From positions 1 to 6,492 of the forward strand of contig JAGDBH010000339.1 of assembly GCA_017959135.1 (NCBI GenBank): DNA of 6,492 nt, in the 5' to 3' direction. The notes under the pieces are model-generated. The model saw nothing but the letters and a program-made list of their open reading frames with translations. It had not been told where the DNA came from and did no database searches. The stretch's first letter is position 1. Each line of letters begins with the position of its first letter. Below, piece after piece: positions 1 to 6,043 of this stretch. The translations under genes were made by a program, and so were the position numbers. Origin of the DNA: Succinivibrio sp. (lineage in GTDB: Bacteria > Pseudomonadota > Gammaproteobacteria > Enterobacterales > Succinivibrionaceae).

Positions 1-53
1 GAGATAACGATGGTGTAGAGCAGTGGAAAAGCGAGTGGGTAGAATTAAGCTAA
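1..53 (+). CDS. Possible C-terminal end of an unidentified plus-strand gene (partial)
   Basis: The frame starting at base 3 is open from the window edge and ends at TAA 51-53, giving DNDGVEQWKSEWVELS. It would converge on rpsT, and the hairpin at 94-125 has a T-run suited to ending a plus-strand transcript, so a gene finishing here is plausible. Only 16 codons are visible and I do not recognise the protein. The minus strand is also open in one frame across bases 1-60, so this call is tentative and could be chance. Confidence 0.3.
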   Translation, partial: DNDGVEQWKSEWVELS

Positions 54-93
54 CTCTGCTTTAGTCCGCATTTCTATATGCTTCATATAAAAC

Positions 94-125
94 AAAAGGG
101 AGATTCATTAAACCTCCCTTTTTTT
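94..125. terminator. Bidirectional intrinsic terminator between converging transcripts, best fitted to rpsT
   Basis: AAAAGGGAG (94-102) pairs with CTCCCTTTT (114-122). On the plus strand the hairpin is followed by a T-run to 125. On the minus strand the exit side reads TTTTGTTTT. In the minus-strand RNA the next pair inward (113/103) is a G-U wobble followed by two U-A pairs, giving a 12-pair stem with a five-base loop. On the plus strand that position is an A-C mismatch, so the element looks tuned to rpsT. It begins about 29 bases after the rpsT stop codon. Confidence 0.85.
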
Positions 126-153
126 AACAAACTATCAACAGTAATACTGTATA

Positions 154-417
154 TTAGTTCATTGCCTTAATCTTAGCTGCTAACTTGCTCTTATGACGAG
201 CTGCCTTATTCTTGTGAATAAGACCCTTGCCAGCAGCACGGTCTAGAACTGGCTCAGCTAATGCAAATGCAGCCTTAGCCTCGTCCTTGTTACCAGCCAT
301 AACAGCCTTAAGTACGTTCTTTACTAAAGTGCGCATCTTAGAACGTGCAGCAACATTGTGCTGACGAGCCTTCTCAGAAATTAAAACGCGCTTCTTTGCA
401 GATTTAATATTTGGCAC
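154..417 (-). CDS. rpsT: 30S ribosomal protein S20
   Basis: S20 is a small basic helical protein that binds 16S rRNA early in 30S assembly. The 87-residue product has the same length as E. coli S20. It carries the family N-terminus PNIKSAKKR (2-10), SEKARQHN (14-21), and the highly conserved [13 protein letters not shown] block (65-77), with Lys and Arg throughout. The start codon is GTG (415-417 on the plus strand), preceded by AGGAG with six bases between. Family N-termini begin at this residue, so the start is secure. E. coli rpsT also uses a non-AUG start (UUG), which is linked to its translational control. The gene is monocistronic: its own promoter lies at 480-508 and a terminator at 94-125. 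It is divergent from ribF, as in E. coli. Identity is near certain. Confidence 0.97.
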   Translation of the reverse strand: MPNIKSAKKRVLISEKARQHNVAARSKMRTLVKNVLKAVMAGNKDEAKAAFALAEPVLDRAAGKGLIHKNKAARHKSKLAAKIKAMN

Positions 418-423
418 AGATAG

Positions 424-428
424 CTCCT
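424..428 (-). promoter_or_regulatory. Ribosome binding site of rpsT
   Basis: On the minus strand AGGAG lies six bases before the GTG start codon. It is a strong Shine-Dalgarno match at good spacing, and it supports GTG as the true start despite the weaker initiation codon. Confidence 0.85.
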
Positions 429-445
429 GAAATCTTAAAAAATTA

Positions 446-468
446 CCACCAAATTCTCATAGTGGTGA
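446..468 (-). promoter_or_regulatory. Possible small hairpin in the rpsT leader
   Basis: In the predicted rpsT leader, UCACCA (from 468) can pair with UGGUGG (ending at 446) around an 11-base loop, five Watson-Crick pairs plus one G-U. It lies between the predicted transcript start near 473 and the ribosome binding site at 424-428. S20 is known to repress its own synthesis in E. coli, so a leader structure would be interesting, but the helix is short and could arise by chance. Confidence 0.25.
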
Positions 469-479
469 ATAATCGCAGT

Positions 480-508
480 ATTCTATCAATTTTTTTTTCA
501 AATTTAAA
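480..508 (-). promoter_or_regulatory. Sigma-70 promoter of rpsT
   Basis: On the minus strand the -35 box TTTAAA (508-503, four of six consensus) is separated by 17 bases from the -10 box TAGAAT (485-480, five of six). The spacer contains a nine-base A-tract, which should bend the DNA. The discriminator ACTGCG is GC-rich against an AT-rich background, as is usual at stringently controlled ribosomal protein promoters. Transcription would start near 473 and give a leader of about 56 bases. Confidence 0.7.
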
Positions 509-532
509 GTAGAACACCAAAAATTGTCCCAT

Positions 533-563
533 ATTCTACAATACTTTTTCAGTACAGATCCAA
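533..563 (-). promoter_or_regulatory. Possible second, upstream rpsT promoter
   Basis: A second TAGAAT (538-533, minus strand) lies about 53 bases upstream of the main -10 box. The best -35 is TTGGAT (563-558) with a long 19-base spacer, so the site is weak on paper. E. coli rpsT has two tandem promoters, which makes a second one plausible here. Confidence 0.22.
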
Positions 564-627
564 CATATATATGGCCAATTTTATAACTAAATGAAAAATA
601 ATATATTTTTGTAATAACGAAAAAACC

Positions 628-656
628 GTGATGTATACTCAGTTTTAATATATAAT
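628..656 (+). promoter_or_regulatory. Candidate promoter for the ribF-ileS-lspA-ispH operon
   Basis: A perfect -10 box TATAAT (651-656) is preceded at 17 bases by GTGATG (628-633), which matches only the TGA core of the -35 consensus. AT-rich DNA with A-tracts upstream (594-625) could act as an UP element and offset the weak -35. Transcription would start near 663, leaving a leader of about 53 bases before ribF. An alternative is TTGTAA (609-614) with TATACT (634-639), but its spacer is 19 bases. Confidence 0.5.
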
Positions 657-657
657 T

Positions 658-674
658 AACACTTTATAAGTGTT
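658..674 (+). repeat. Perfect 7-3-7 palindrome overlapping the expected operon start site
   Basis: AACACTT (658-664) and AAGTGTT (668-674) are exact inverted copies around TAT. The element begins two bases after the TATAAT box and covers the predicted transcription start near 663, the usual place for a repressor operator. If transcription starts further upstream, it would instead form a seven-pair hairpin near the mRNA 5' end. I do not recognise the half-site as belonging to a named regulator. Confidence 0.5.
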
Positions 675-715
675 TTGTAACATTTTTACTATAACTACAA
701 TTAACGGTTTATTTG

Positions 716-1663
716 ATGCGTCTTATTCGTTGTCTTTCTGATTTTAAAGGAACTCCTAACGGGGTAGCCATTGCAATTGGAAATTTTGACGGATTTCATA
801 AGGGCCATCAGGCTGTAATTGAGTGTATGAAAGAAAAGGCAGAGAGACTGAATCTCGTGCCTGCTGTCATGATTTTTGAACCTCAGCCTTTGGAATATTT
901 TTCCAAGGACAAATCTCCAGCTAGAATCTCATCACTTCGAGATAAACTTCTTGCACTCAAATCTGCAGGTGTACAACTTGTTTTTTGTATGAAATTCAAT
1001 GCTGATTTCGCTGCAATGAGCGCCCATGATTATGTTATTGAACTTCTAGGGAAAAAACTTGGAGTTAAAAGCGTAACCGTAGGTACCTTGTTCAATTTTG
1101 GTCAAGGTGGAAAATCCACAATTGATGATTTAAAAAAAATTGGAGCATCAATTGGAATGGAAGCAAGTGCAATAGACGGTGTGGACCTGAATGGGGAACG
1201 CATTTCAAGTACTAAAATCAGAGAGTATTTGTTTAAAGGTCAGCTTGATCAGGCAAAAGAAGCCCTAGGCAGATATTATTCAATGTCAGGGATTGTGGTT
1301 CATGGAAATCGTATAGGCAGAGATTTAGGATTTCCAACTGCAAATATGAATGTAAATCGCAGAATAAGCCCTTTAAAGGGAGTGTATGCGGTTAAAGTTT
1401 CAACCAGATTTGGTTTGAAAGATGGCATGGCAAATGTAGGTGTTCGTCCTACTGTTGTGCCAAATCAGACTAAGGCAATTCTGGAAGTTAATATCTTTGA
1501 TTTCGATAAAGACCTGTATGGTCAGAGTATCAGGGTCTTTTTCATAAAGAAAATCAGAGATGAGATGAAATTTGATGATATAGAGATCCTAAAAGAGCAA
1601 CTTAAAAAAGATAAGATTTTTGCTCAGGAATATCTCTTAAATCATAATGTTAACGAATTTTAA
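716..1663 (+). CDS. ribF: Bifunctional riboflavin kinase / FMN adenylyltransferase (FAD synthase)
   Basis: This cytoplasmic enzyme phosphorylates riboflavin to FMN and adenylates FMN to FAD. The 315-residue length is typical. The N-terminal adenylyltransferase domain (about 12-185) shows GNFDGFHKGHQ (22-32) with the HxGH motif at 28-31, EPQPLEYF (55-62) and ISSTKIRE (163-170). The C-terminal kinase domain (about 186-308) shows GRDLGFPTAN (201-210), with PTAN at 207-210, then SPLKGVYAV (218-226), VGVRPT (241-246) and the likely catalytic Glu257 in ILEVNIFD. ATG 716 is chosen over the adjacent TTG 713 because MRLIRC aligns with the E. coli MKLIRG start. No clear Shine-Dalgarno precedes it. It is the first gene of the operon, 24 bases before ileS. 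Oddity: the usual VG-x-(D/N)-F-x-FG-x-x-R motif reads VGTLFNFGQGGK (122-133), so the acidic or Asn position is Leu125 and the Arg is missing. Confidence 0.95.
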   Translation: MRLIRCLSDFKGTPNGVAIAIGNFDGFHKGHQAVIECMKEKAERLNLVPAVMIFEPQPLEYFSKDKSPARISSLRDKLLALKSAGVQLVFCMKFNADFAAMSAHDYVIELLGKKLGVKSVTVGTLFNFGQGGKSTIDDLKKIGASIGMEASAIDGVDLNGERISSTKIREYLFKGQLDQAKEALGRYYSMSGIVVHGNRIGRDLGFPTANMNVNRRISPLKGVYAVKVSTRFGLKDGMANVGVRPTVVPNQTKAILEVNIFDFDKDLYGQSIRVFFIKKIRDEMKFDDIEILKEQLKKDKIFAQEYLLNHNVNEF

Positions 1664-1681
1664 TTTTTGTTTTTGGTAGAC

Positions 1682-1685
1682 AGGA
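1682..1685 (+). promoter_or_regulatory. Closely spaced ribosome binding site of ileS
   Basis: AGGA lies only two bases before ATG 1688, shorter than usual. No better purine stretch precedes the start, and protein homology still favours ATG 1688 over the upstream in-frame TTG 1667. Weak binding might be offset by ribosomes arriving from ribF, which stops 24 bases upstream. Confidence 0.45.
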
Positions 1686-1687
1686 AA

Positions 1688-4516
1688 ATGGCTGATTATA
1701 AAAATACTTTAAACCTTCCAAATACAGACTTTCCTATGCGAGGCAATCTTGCTCAGAGAGAGCCTGGAATGTTGATGGATTGGGAAAAGCGTTGTCTTTA
1801 TAAGAAAATTCGCACAGCACGTGCTGGCGCCAACATGTTTATTCTTCATGATGGCCCTCCATACGCTAACGGCAATATTCATATTGGACACTCAATTAAT
1901 AAGGTTTTAAAGGATATTATTATTAAGTCAAAGACCTTATCAGGATTTGATTCTCCTTATATTCCTGGTTGGGACTGTCACGGTTTACCAATTGAAGTAA
2001 AGGTTGAAAGCCTAATCGGAAAGCCTGGTGCAAAGGTTGACGCCGCAACCTTCAGAAAAGAATGCAGAAAATATGCTGCAAGTCAGGTTGAAGGCCAGAA
2101 AAAGGACTTTAAGCGTCTTGGTGTATTAGGCGATTGGGATAATCCTTATCTGACCATGAATTACAAAACTGAGGCTGATACTTTAAGAGCTTTAGGTAAG
2201 GTTATTGCTAATGGCCATTTTGTAAGAGGTTTAAAGCCTGTTTACTGGTGTATGGACTGTCAGTCAGCTTTAGCTGAAGCTGAGGTTGAGTATGCTGATG
2301 TCAAGTCAGATTCAATCTATGTACGTTTTGCTTCAACAGACGATGACAAGATTCTAAATACCTTTAATGCTCAGGGTAAAGGTCAGGGTCCAATCTACTG
2401 TGTAATCTGGACCACAACTCCATGGACACTTCCTGCTAACAGAGCAATCTGTCTGAATGAGCAGTTAAAGTACAGTCTGGTTCAGGTTGAAACAGATCGC
2501 GGTGCAGAACGTTTTATTATGGCATCAGATCTTGTTGAAACTGTAATGAACAGCTGCGGAATTGAAAAGTATGAGCAGATCGGTGATGAGGTTTCAGGAA
2601 AGGCTTTGGAGCTTATGAAGTTTAAGCATCCATTCCTGAACATTGAATCAACTGTTATTTTAGGTGCCCATGTTACTTTAGAGGCTGGTACCGGATGTGT
2701 TCACACCGCTGGTGGTCACGGTCTTGACGATTATAATGTAAGTACAAAATATGGAATCGAAATCTACAACCCTGTTGGCCCAGATGGCTGCTTTAAAGAG
2801 GATGTAGAATTCTTTGCCGGATTAAATGTATTAAAGGCAAATCCTAAGGTTATCGAGGTTCTAAAGGAAAAAGGCGCTTTAGTTAAAGCTATTTCTATTA
2901 CTCATAGCTATCCTCACTGCTGGCGTCACAAGACTCCTGTAATTTTCCGCGCAACTCCTCAGTGGTTCATTTCAATGGATGGAAAAGGCCTGAGAAGCAG
3001 AGCTTTAGAAGAAATTGCTAAGACCAAGTGGATCCCTGCATGGGGCCAGAACCGTATCGAAGCAATGGTTAAACAGCGTACAGACTGGTGTATTTCTCGC
3101 CAGAGAACATGGGGTATGCCATGTGCTGTTCTAATCAACAATGAGACTAACGAGATTCATCCTGATACTCCAGCAATTATTGAAAAGGTTGCCAAGGCAG
3201 TTGAGAAGGATGGAATTCAGGCATGGTGGGATCTGAAGGTTGAAGATCTGATCGGACCAGAAGAGGCTAAACTTTATCATAAAGATCCAAACACTCTGGA
3301 TGTGTGGTTTGATTCAGGTTCAACTCAGTTCAGTGTTGTTGATCAGCGTGAAGAATTCAAGGGACACAGTGCTGATTTATATCTAGAAGGTTCAGATCAG
3401 CATCGTGGCTGGTTTATGTCTTCTCTGATGCTTTCAGTTGCAACCAAAGATAAGGCTCCATACAAGGAAGTTCTGACCCACGGCTTTACAGTTGATGGCC
3501 AGGGCAGAAAGATGTCCAAGTCATTAGGTAACGTAATCGCACCTCAGGAAGTTATTGATAAGCTTGGTGCAGATGTTCTCCGTTTATGGATTGCATCTAA
3601 TGATTACACTGGTGATATGGCTGTTTCTCATGAAATCTTCAAGAGATCTTCTGATGCATATCGTCGTGTAAGAAATACAGTTCGATTCTTACTTGCAAAT
3701 CTGAACGGCTTTAACCCTGAGACTGATATGGTTCCATTTAACTCAATGGTTGAGCTGGATAAGTGGGCAGTATCATTAGCATCTAAGACTCAGAAAGAGG
3801 TTGTTGCCTGCTATGACGAGTACGACTTCCACAAGGTTGTACAGATTCTGATGAATTTCTGCTCTATTGAGTTAGGTTCATTCTATCTAGATATTATTAA
3901 GGACCGTCAGTACACAGCTAAAGCTGACAGTGCAGCTCGTCGTTCATGTCAGACTGCTCTATATCTGATTGCTGAGTCTCTGATTCGCTGGATTGCTCCT
4001 ATCCTGTCATTTACTGCTCAGGAAGCCTGGGAAGCAATGCCTGGCAAGAGAGATGAATTTGTGTTCACTTCAACCTGGTTCGACAAACTTGAAGAGCTAG
4101 ATGAGTCTTCAGAGTTTAATTCTGAATACTGGAATAGAATGCTGAACTTCAGAAACGAAGCTAACAAGGCTATTGAAACAGCAAGAAACAATGGCGTAAT
4201 AGGTGGTTCTCTTGAAGCTGATGTAAAGATCTTCACAAAAGGTCAGTTATTCGAGGATCTGAAGAAACTAGAAAAAGAGCTATGTTTCGTTCTGATTACT
4301 TCAAAGACTGTAATCACTGATGAAGAGGCGCCTTCAGATTCCTTCAAGTCTGAAATTCTTGATTGTGCATTTACAGTTACCAAGTCTACTGCCAAGAAGT
4401 GTGAAAGATGCTGGCACTATGAGGATGCTGTGGATGCTGATCCTGAGTATCCAGGCTTATGTCCAAGATGTATTGAGAACATCAAGTCAAATGGTGAAGT
4501 AAGACGTTTCGCATAA
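1688..4516 (+). CDS. ileS: Isoleucyl-tRNA synthetase (IleRS, class Ia)
   Basis: IleRS charges tRNA-Ile in the cytoplasm and hydrolyses mischarged valine. The 942-residue length is close to E. coli IleRS (938). ATG 1688 gives [11 protein letters not shown], which matches the E. coli start; an upstream in-frame TTG at 1667 would add seven non-conserved residues. Visible in order: HIGH (65-68) of the Rossmann fold; [10 protein letters not shown] (94-103); the CP1 editing domain with [13 protein letters not shown] (241-253) and [12 protein letters not shown] (338-349), where His339 and Asp348 align with editing residues His333 and Asp342 of E. coli; LDVWFDSG (537-544); KMSKS (608-612); the anticodon-binding domain; and a C-terminal zinc site C905-x2-C908 with C925-x2-C928. 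The HIGH motif and zinc tail indicate the ordinary housekeeping type, not the mupirocin-resistant second type. One residue is unusual: Gly342 where a Pro is expected. It is the second gene of the operon, three bases before lspA. Confidence 0.98.
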   Translation: MADYKNTLNLPNTDFPMRGNLAQREPGMLMDWEKRCLYKKIRTARAGANMFILHDGPPYANGNIHIGHSINKVLKDIIIKSKTLSGFDSPYIPGWDCHGLPIEVKVESLIGKPGAKVDAATFRKECRKYAASQVEGQKKDFKRLGVLGDWDNPYLTMNYKTEADTLRALGKVIANGHFVRGLKPVYWCMDCQSALAEAEVEYADVKSDSIYVRFASTDDDKILNTFNAQGKGQGPIYCVIWTTTPWTLPANRAICLNEQLKYSLVQVETDRGAERFIMASDLVETVMNSCGIEKYEQIGDEVSGKALELMKFKHPFLNIESTVILGAHVTLEAGTGCVHTAGGHGLDDYNVSTKYGIEIYNPVGPDGCFKEDVEFFAGLNVLKANPKVIEVLKEKGALVKAISITHSYPHCWRHKTPVIFRATPQWFISMDGKGLRSRALEEIAKTKWIPAWGQNRIEAMVKQRTDWCISRQRTWGMPCAVLINNETNEIHPDTPAIIEKVAKAVEKDGIQAWWDLKVEDLIGPEEAKLYHKDPNTLDVWFDSGSTQFSVVDQREEFKGHSADLYLEGSDQHRGWFMSSLMLSVATKDKAPYKEVLTHGFTVDGQGRKMSKSLGNVIAPQEVIDKLGADVLRLWIASNDYTGDMAVSHEIFKRSSDAYRRVRNTVRFLLANLNGFNPETDMVPFNSMVELDKWAVSLASKTQKEVVACYDEYDFHKVVQILMNFCSIELGSFYLDIIKDRQYTAKADSAARRSCQTALYLIAESLIRWIAPILSFTAQEAWEAMPGKRDEFVFTSTWFDKLEELDESSEFNSEYWNRMLNFRNEANKAIETARNNGVIGGSLEADVKIFTKGQLFEDLKKLEKELCFVLITSKTVITDEEAPSDSFKSEILDCAFTVTKSTAKKCERCWHYEDAVDADPEYPGLCPRCIENIKSNGEVRRFA

Positions 4517-4519
4517 AGT

Positions 4520-5035
4520 ATGACTTCATTATTTTCTAAAGAAAACGGAAGCAAGTTCCTTTTATGGAGCTTGCTTGTAATTGTTCTTGATCAGCTAACC
4601 AAGTACTGGATCAGTTCATCAATCCCTGTAGATACAGTAGGCTACAGAGTAGCTTCATTTTTCAGCATTGTTCATGTCTGGAACGAAGGTGCTGCATTTA
4701 GTTTTCTTGCATCTATGGGCGGTTGGCAGCGTTATTTCTTTATGGGAATAGCGGTAATAATCTGTGCTGTACTTTTATTCTGTCTTTTAAGAACTTCCAA
4801 AGAGAAAAAGTGGACTTGTCTTGCGATTTCTCTTGTTATTGGCGGAGCCCTTGGAAATCTTATAGATAGAATTCTATGGTCACATGTTATTGATTTTTTA
4901 CTGTTTTATATAAAAACTGATTCATTTTTCTACGCATATCCAGCATTCAATGTAGCCGATATTGCTGTCTGCTGTGGCGCAGGATTGCTCGTCATTATAG
5001 GATTTTTAGGAAAAGAAGATCCTATAAAAAAATAG
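4520..5035 (+). CDS. lspA: Lipoprotein signal peptidase II
   Basis: LspA is an inner-membrane aspartic protease that cleaves the signal peptide of diacylglyceryl-modified prolipoproteins before the lipobox cysteine. The 171-residue protein has four likely membrane spans (about 12-30, 70-90, 98-117 and 144-163). The catalytic aspartates are Asp125 in HVIDF and Asp147 in FNVADIAV. Other conserved residues are Asp24 in LDQLTK, Asn55 in WNEGAAFSFLA, and GGALGNLIDR (108-117). A stretch including KTDSFFYAY (132-140) between the two catalytic motifs is somewhat longer than in E. coli as I recall it. The start lies three bases after the ileS stop with only a weak purine-rich AAAG before it, so translation is probably coupled to ileS. 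ispH follows nine bases later; in E. coli fkpB intervenes. Confidence 0.97.
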   Translation: MTSLFSKENGSKFLLWSLLVIVLDQLTKYWISSSIPVDTVGYRVASFFSIVHVWNEGAAFSFLASMGGWQRYFFMGIAVIICAVLLFCLLRTSKEKKWTCLAISLVIGGALGNLIDRILWSHVIDFLLFYIKTDSFFYAYPAFNVADIAVCCGAGLLVIIGFLGKEDPIKK

Positions 5036-5037
5036 GA
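5034..5037 (+). promoter_or_regulatory. Ribosome binding site of ispH
   Basis: AGGA overlaps the lspA stop codon (TAG 5033-5035) and sits seven bases before ATG 5045. This ties ispH translation to lspA and supports the chosen start. Confidence 0.75.
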
Positions 5038-5044
5038 ACTATAT

Positions 5045-5983
5045 ATGTCTTTTTCTGTAAAAATTGCTAAATCCCGTGGCATGTGTGCGGGAGTTGAGAG
5101 AGCGATTCAGACTGTTAAGAATGCTATTCTGAAATTTCCTCAAAAGGACGTTTTCGTTCTTCATGAAGTTGTCCACAATAAACATGTTGTGGATGACTTA
5201 CGTTCTGAAGGTGCACACTTCGTTGATTCATTAGATGAAGTTCCTGACAATTCTGTTCTGATTTTCTCTGCCCATGGTGTAGGCATTAGTACTTTCGAAG
5301 CTGCAAAGGCTAGAGACCTTACAATTATTGATGCTACATGTCCGGTTGTCAGTGTTATTCATAAAAAGATGAATAAGGCTGGTTTAAAAGGAATGGATGC
5401 TGTTGTTATTGGTCATAAAGGACATCAGGAAGTTGTCGGTACAATAGGTCAGTATACAGGGGATCTATCAAAGGTTCATATAATCATTAGTGCAGATGAT
5501 GTTTCATCACTTAATATTGATGGTGACAATGCAATGTTTGCAACCCAGACTACTTTAAGTATTGATGAAACAAGACTAACTGTTGAAGCTTTGAAGAAGA
5601 AGTTCCCAAATATTCAGGGACCAAAAGCTGATGATACCTGTAGAGCTACACAGGTAAGACAGAACGCTGTAAAAGAGTTGGCTCGCGCCTGTGATTTAGT
5701 TCTGATAGCAGGATCTGCAAACTCCTCAAATTCTAATCGTTTAAAAGAAGTTGCCCTAAATGAGGGAGCTTTAGCCTATTTAATAGATGATAGTTCACAA
5801 ATTGAAAATTCATGGTTTAATAATGTAACGACTGTTGGCTTGAGTGCTGGCGCATCTGCTCCTCAGTATGTTGTAGATGAGATCGTTGATTATTTAAAAC
5901 AAAATGGAGCTTCCTCTGTTGAAGAAGTAGGTAGTGATCTAAAAGAGAAAAGTTTCCCATTACCTCAGGAAGTTCATTTATAA
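5045..5983 (+). CDS. ispH: 4-hydroxy-3-methylbut-2-enyl diphosphate reductase
   Basis: IspH catalyses the last step of the MEP pathway, reducing HMBPP to IPP and DMAPP with a [4Fe-4S] cluster in the cytoplasm. The product has 312 residues, close to the E. coli enzyme. All key residues are present: the cluster ligands Cys14 (RGMCAGVERA), Cys99 (DATCP) and Cys199 (DDTCR); substrate-binding His44 (HEVVHN), His77 (SAHGV) and His127 with Glu129 (GHKGHQEV), the glutamate being the proton-relay residue; Thr170 (TQTTLS); Ser227 and Asn229 (NSSNSNR); and Ser271 (SAGASAP). In GSANSSNSNR an Ala replaces the Lys of the E. coli sequence, outside these ligands. The gene is the last of the operon, nine bases after lspA, with a hairpin terminator 19 bases after its stop. 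This gene implies isoprenoid synthesis by the MEP route. Confidence 0.98.
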   Translation: MSFSVKIAKSRGMCAGVERAIQTVKNAILKFPQKDVFVLHEVVHNKHVVDDLRSEGAHFVDSLDEVPDNSVLIFSAHGVGISTFEAAKARDLTIIDATCPVVSVIHKKMNKAGLKGMDAVVIGHKGHQEVVGTIGQYTGDLSKVHIIISADDVSSLNIDGDNAMFATQTTLSIDETRLTVEALKKKFPNIQGPKADDTCRATQVRQNAVKELARACDLVLIAGSANSSNSNRLKEVALNEGALAYLIDDSSQIENSWFNNVTTVGLSAGASAPQYVVDEIVDYLKQNGASSVEEVGSDLKEKSFPLPQEVHL

Positions 5984-6001
5984 CAGGCAAGATAAAACAG
6001 T

Positions 6002-6034
6002 TAGCCGTAATTTTTACGGCTATATTTTGTTTTT
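6002..6034 (+). terminator. Intrinsic terminator after ispH, directly abutting metY
   Basis: TAGCCGTA (6002-6009) pairs perfectly with TACGGCTA (6015-6022); a ninth A-T pair can close the loop to three bases. TATTTTGTTTTT follows (6023-6034). It looks like a good rho-independent terminator for the ribF-ispH operon. Its T-run ends at the base before the GGAG ribosome binding site of the next gene, so no complete promoter fits between terminator and gene. It may therefore act as an attenuator, or leave metY to partial read-through. Confidence 0.8.
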
Positions 6035-6038
6035 GGAG
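6035..6038 (+). promoter_or_regulatory. Ribosome binding site of the metY-like gene
   Basis: GGAG lies five bases before ATG 6044 and immediately follows the T-run of the upstream terminator. Spacing and match are good and fix the start codon. Confidence 0.75.
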
Positions 6039-6043
6039 TTTAA

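Noticed and set aside
11..60. tRNA-like string GTAGAGCAGTGG near the left edge
   Set aside because: It resembles a tRNA D-arm, but no acceptor stem, anticodon arm or T-arm can be folded around it.
564..573. Ten-base palindrome CATATATATG in the intergenic region
   Set aside because: It is a TA-dinucleotide run in very AT-rich DNA; such palindromes are expected by chance.
713..715. TTG as an alternative ribF start
   Set aside because: It adds one residue directly before ATG 716, and the family N-terminus aligns from the ATG.
1667..1687. TTG 1667 as the ileS start
   Set aside because: The seven extra residues have no counterpart in E. coli IleRS, while ATG 1688 gives the conserved [11 protein letters not shown] start.
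4320..4502. Plus-strand open frame overlapping the 3' end of ileS
   Set aside because: It lies wholly within ileS in another frame and does not resemble a known protein; the ileS frame carries the zinc-site cysteines here.
4904..4915. Palindrome TTTTATATAAAA inside lspA, considered as an internal promoter for ispH
   Set aside because: The bases encode normal LspA residues, and no -35 box lies at proper spacing; the nearest, TTGATT at 4890, is too close.
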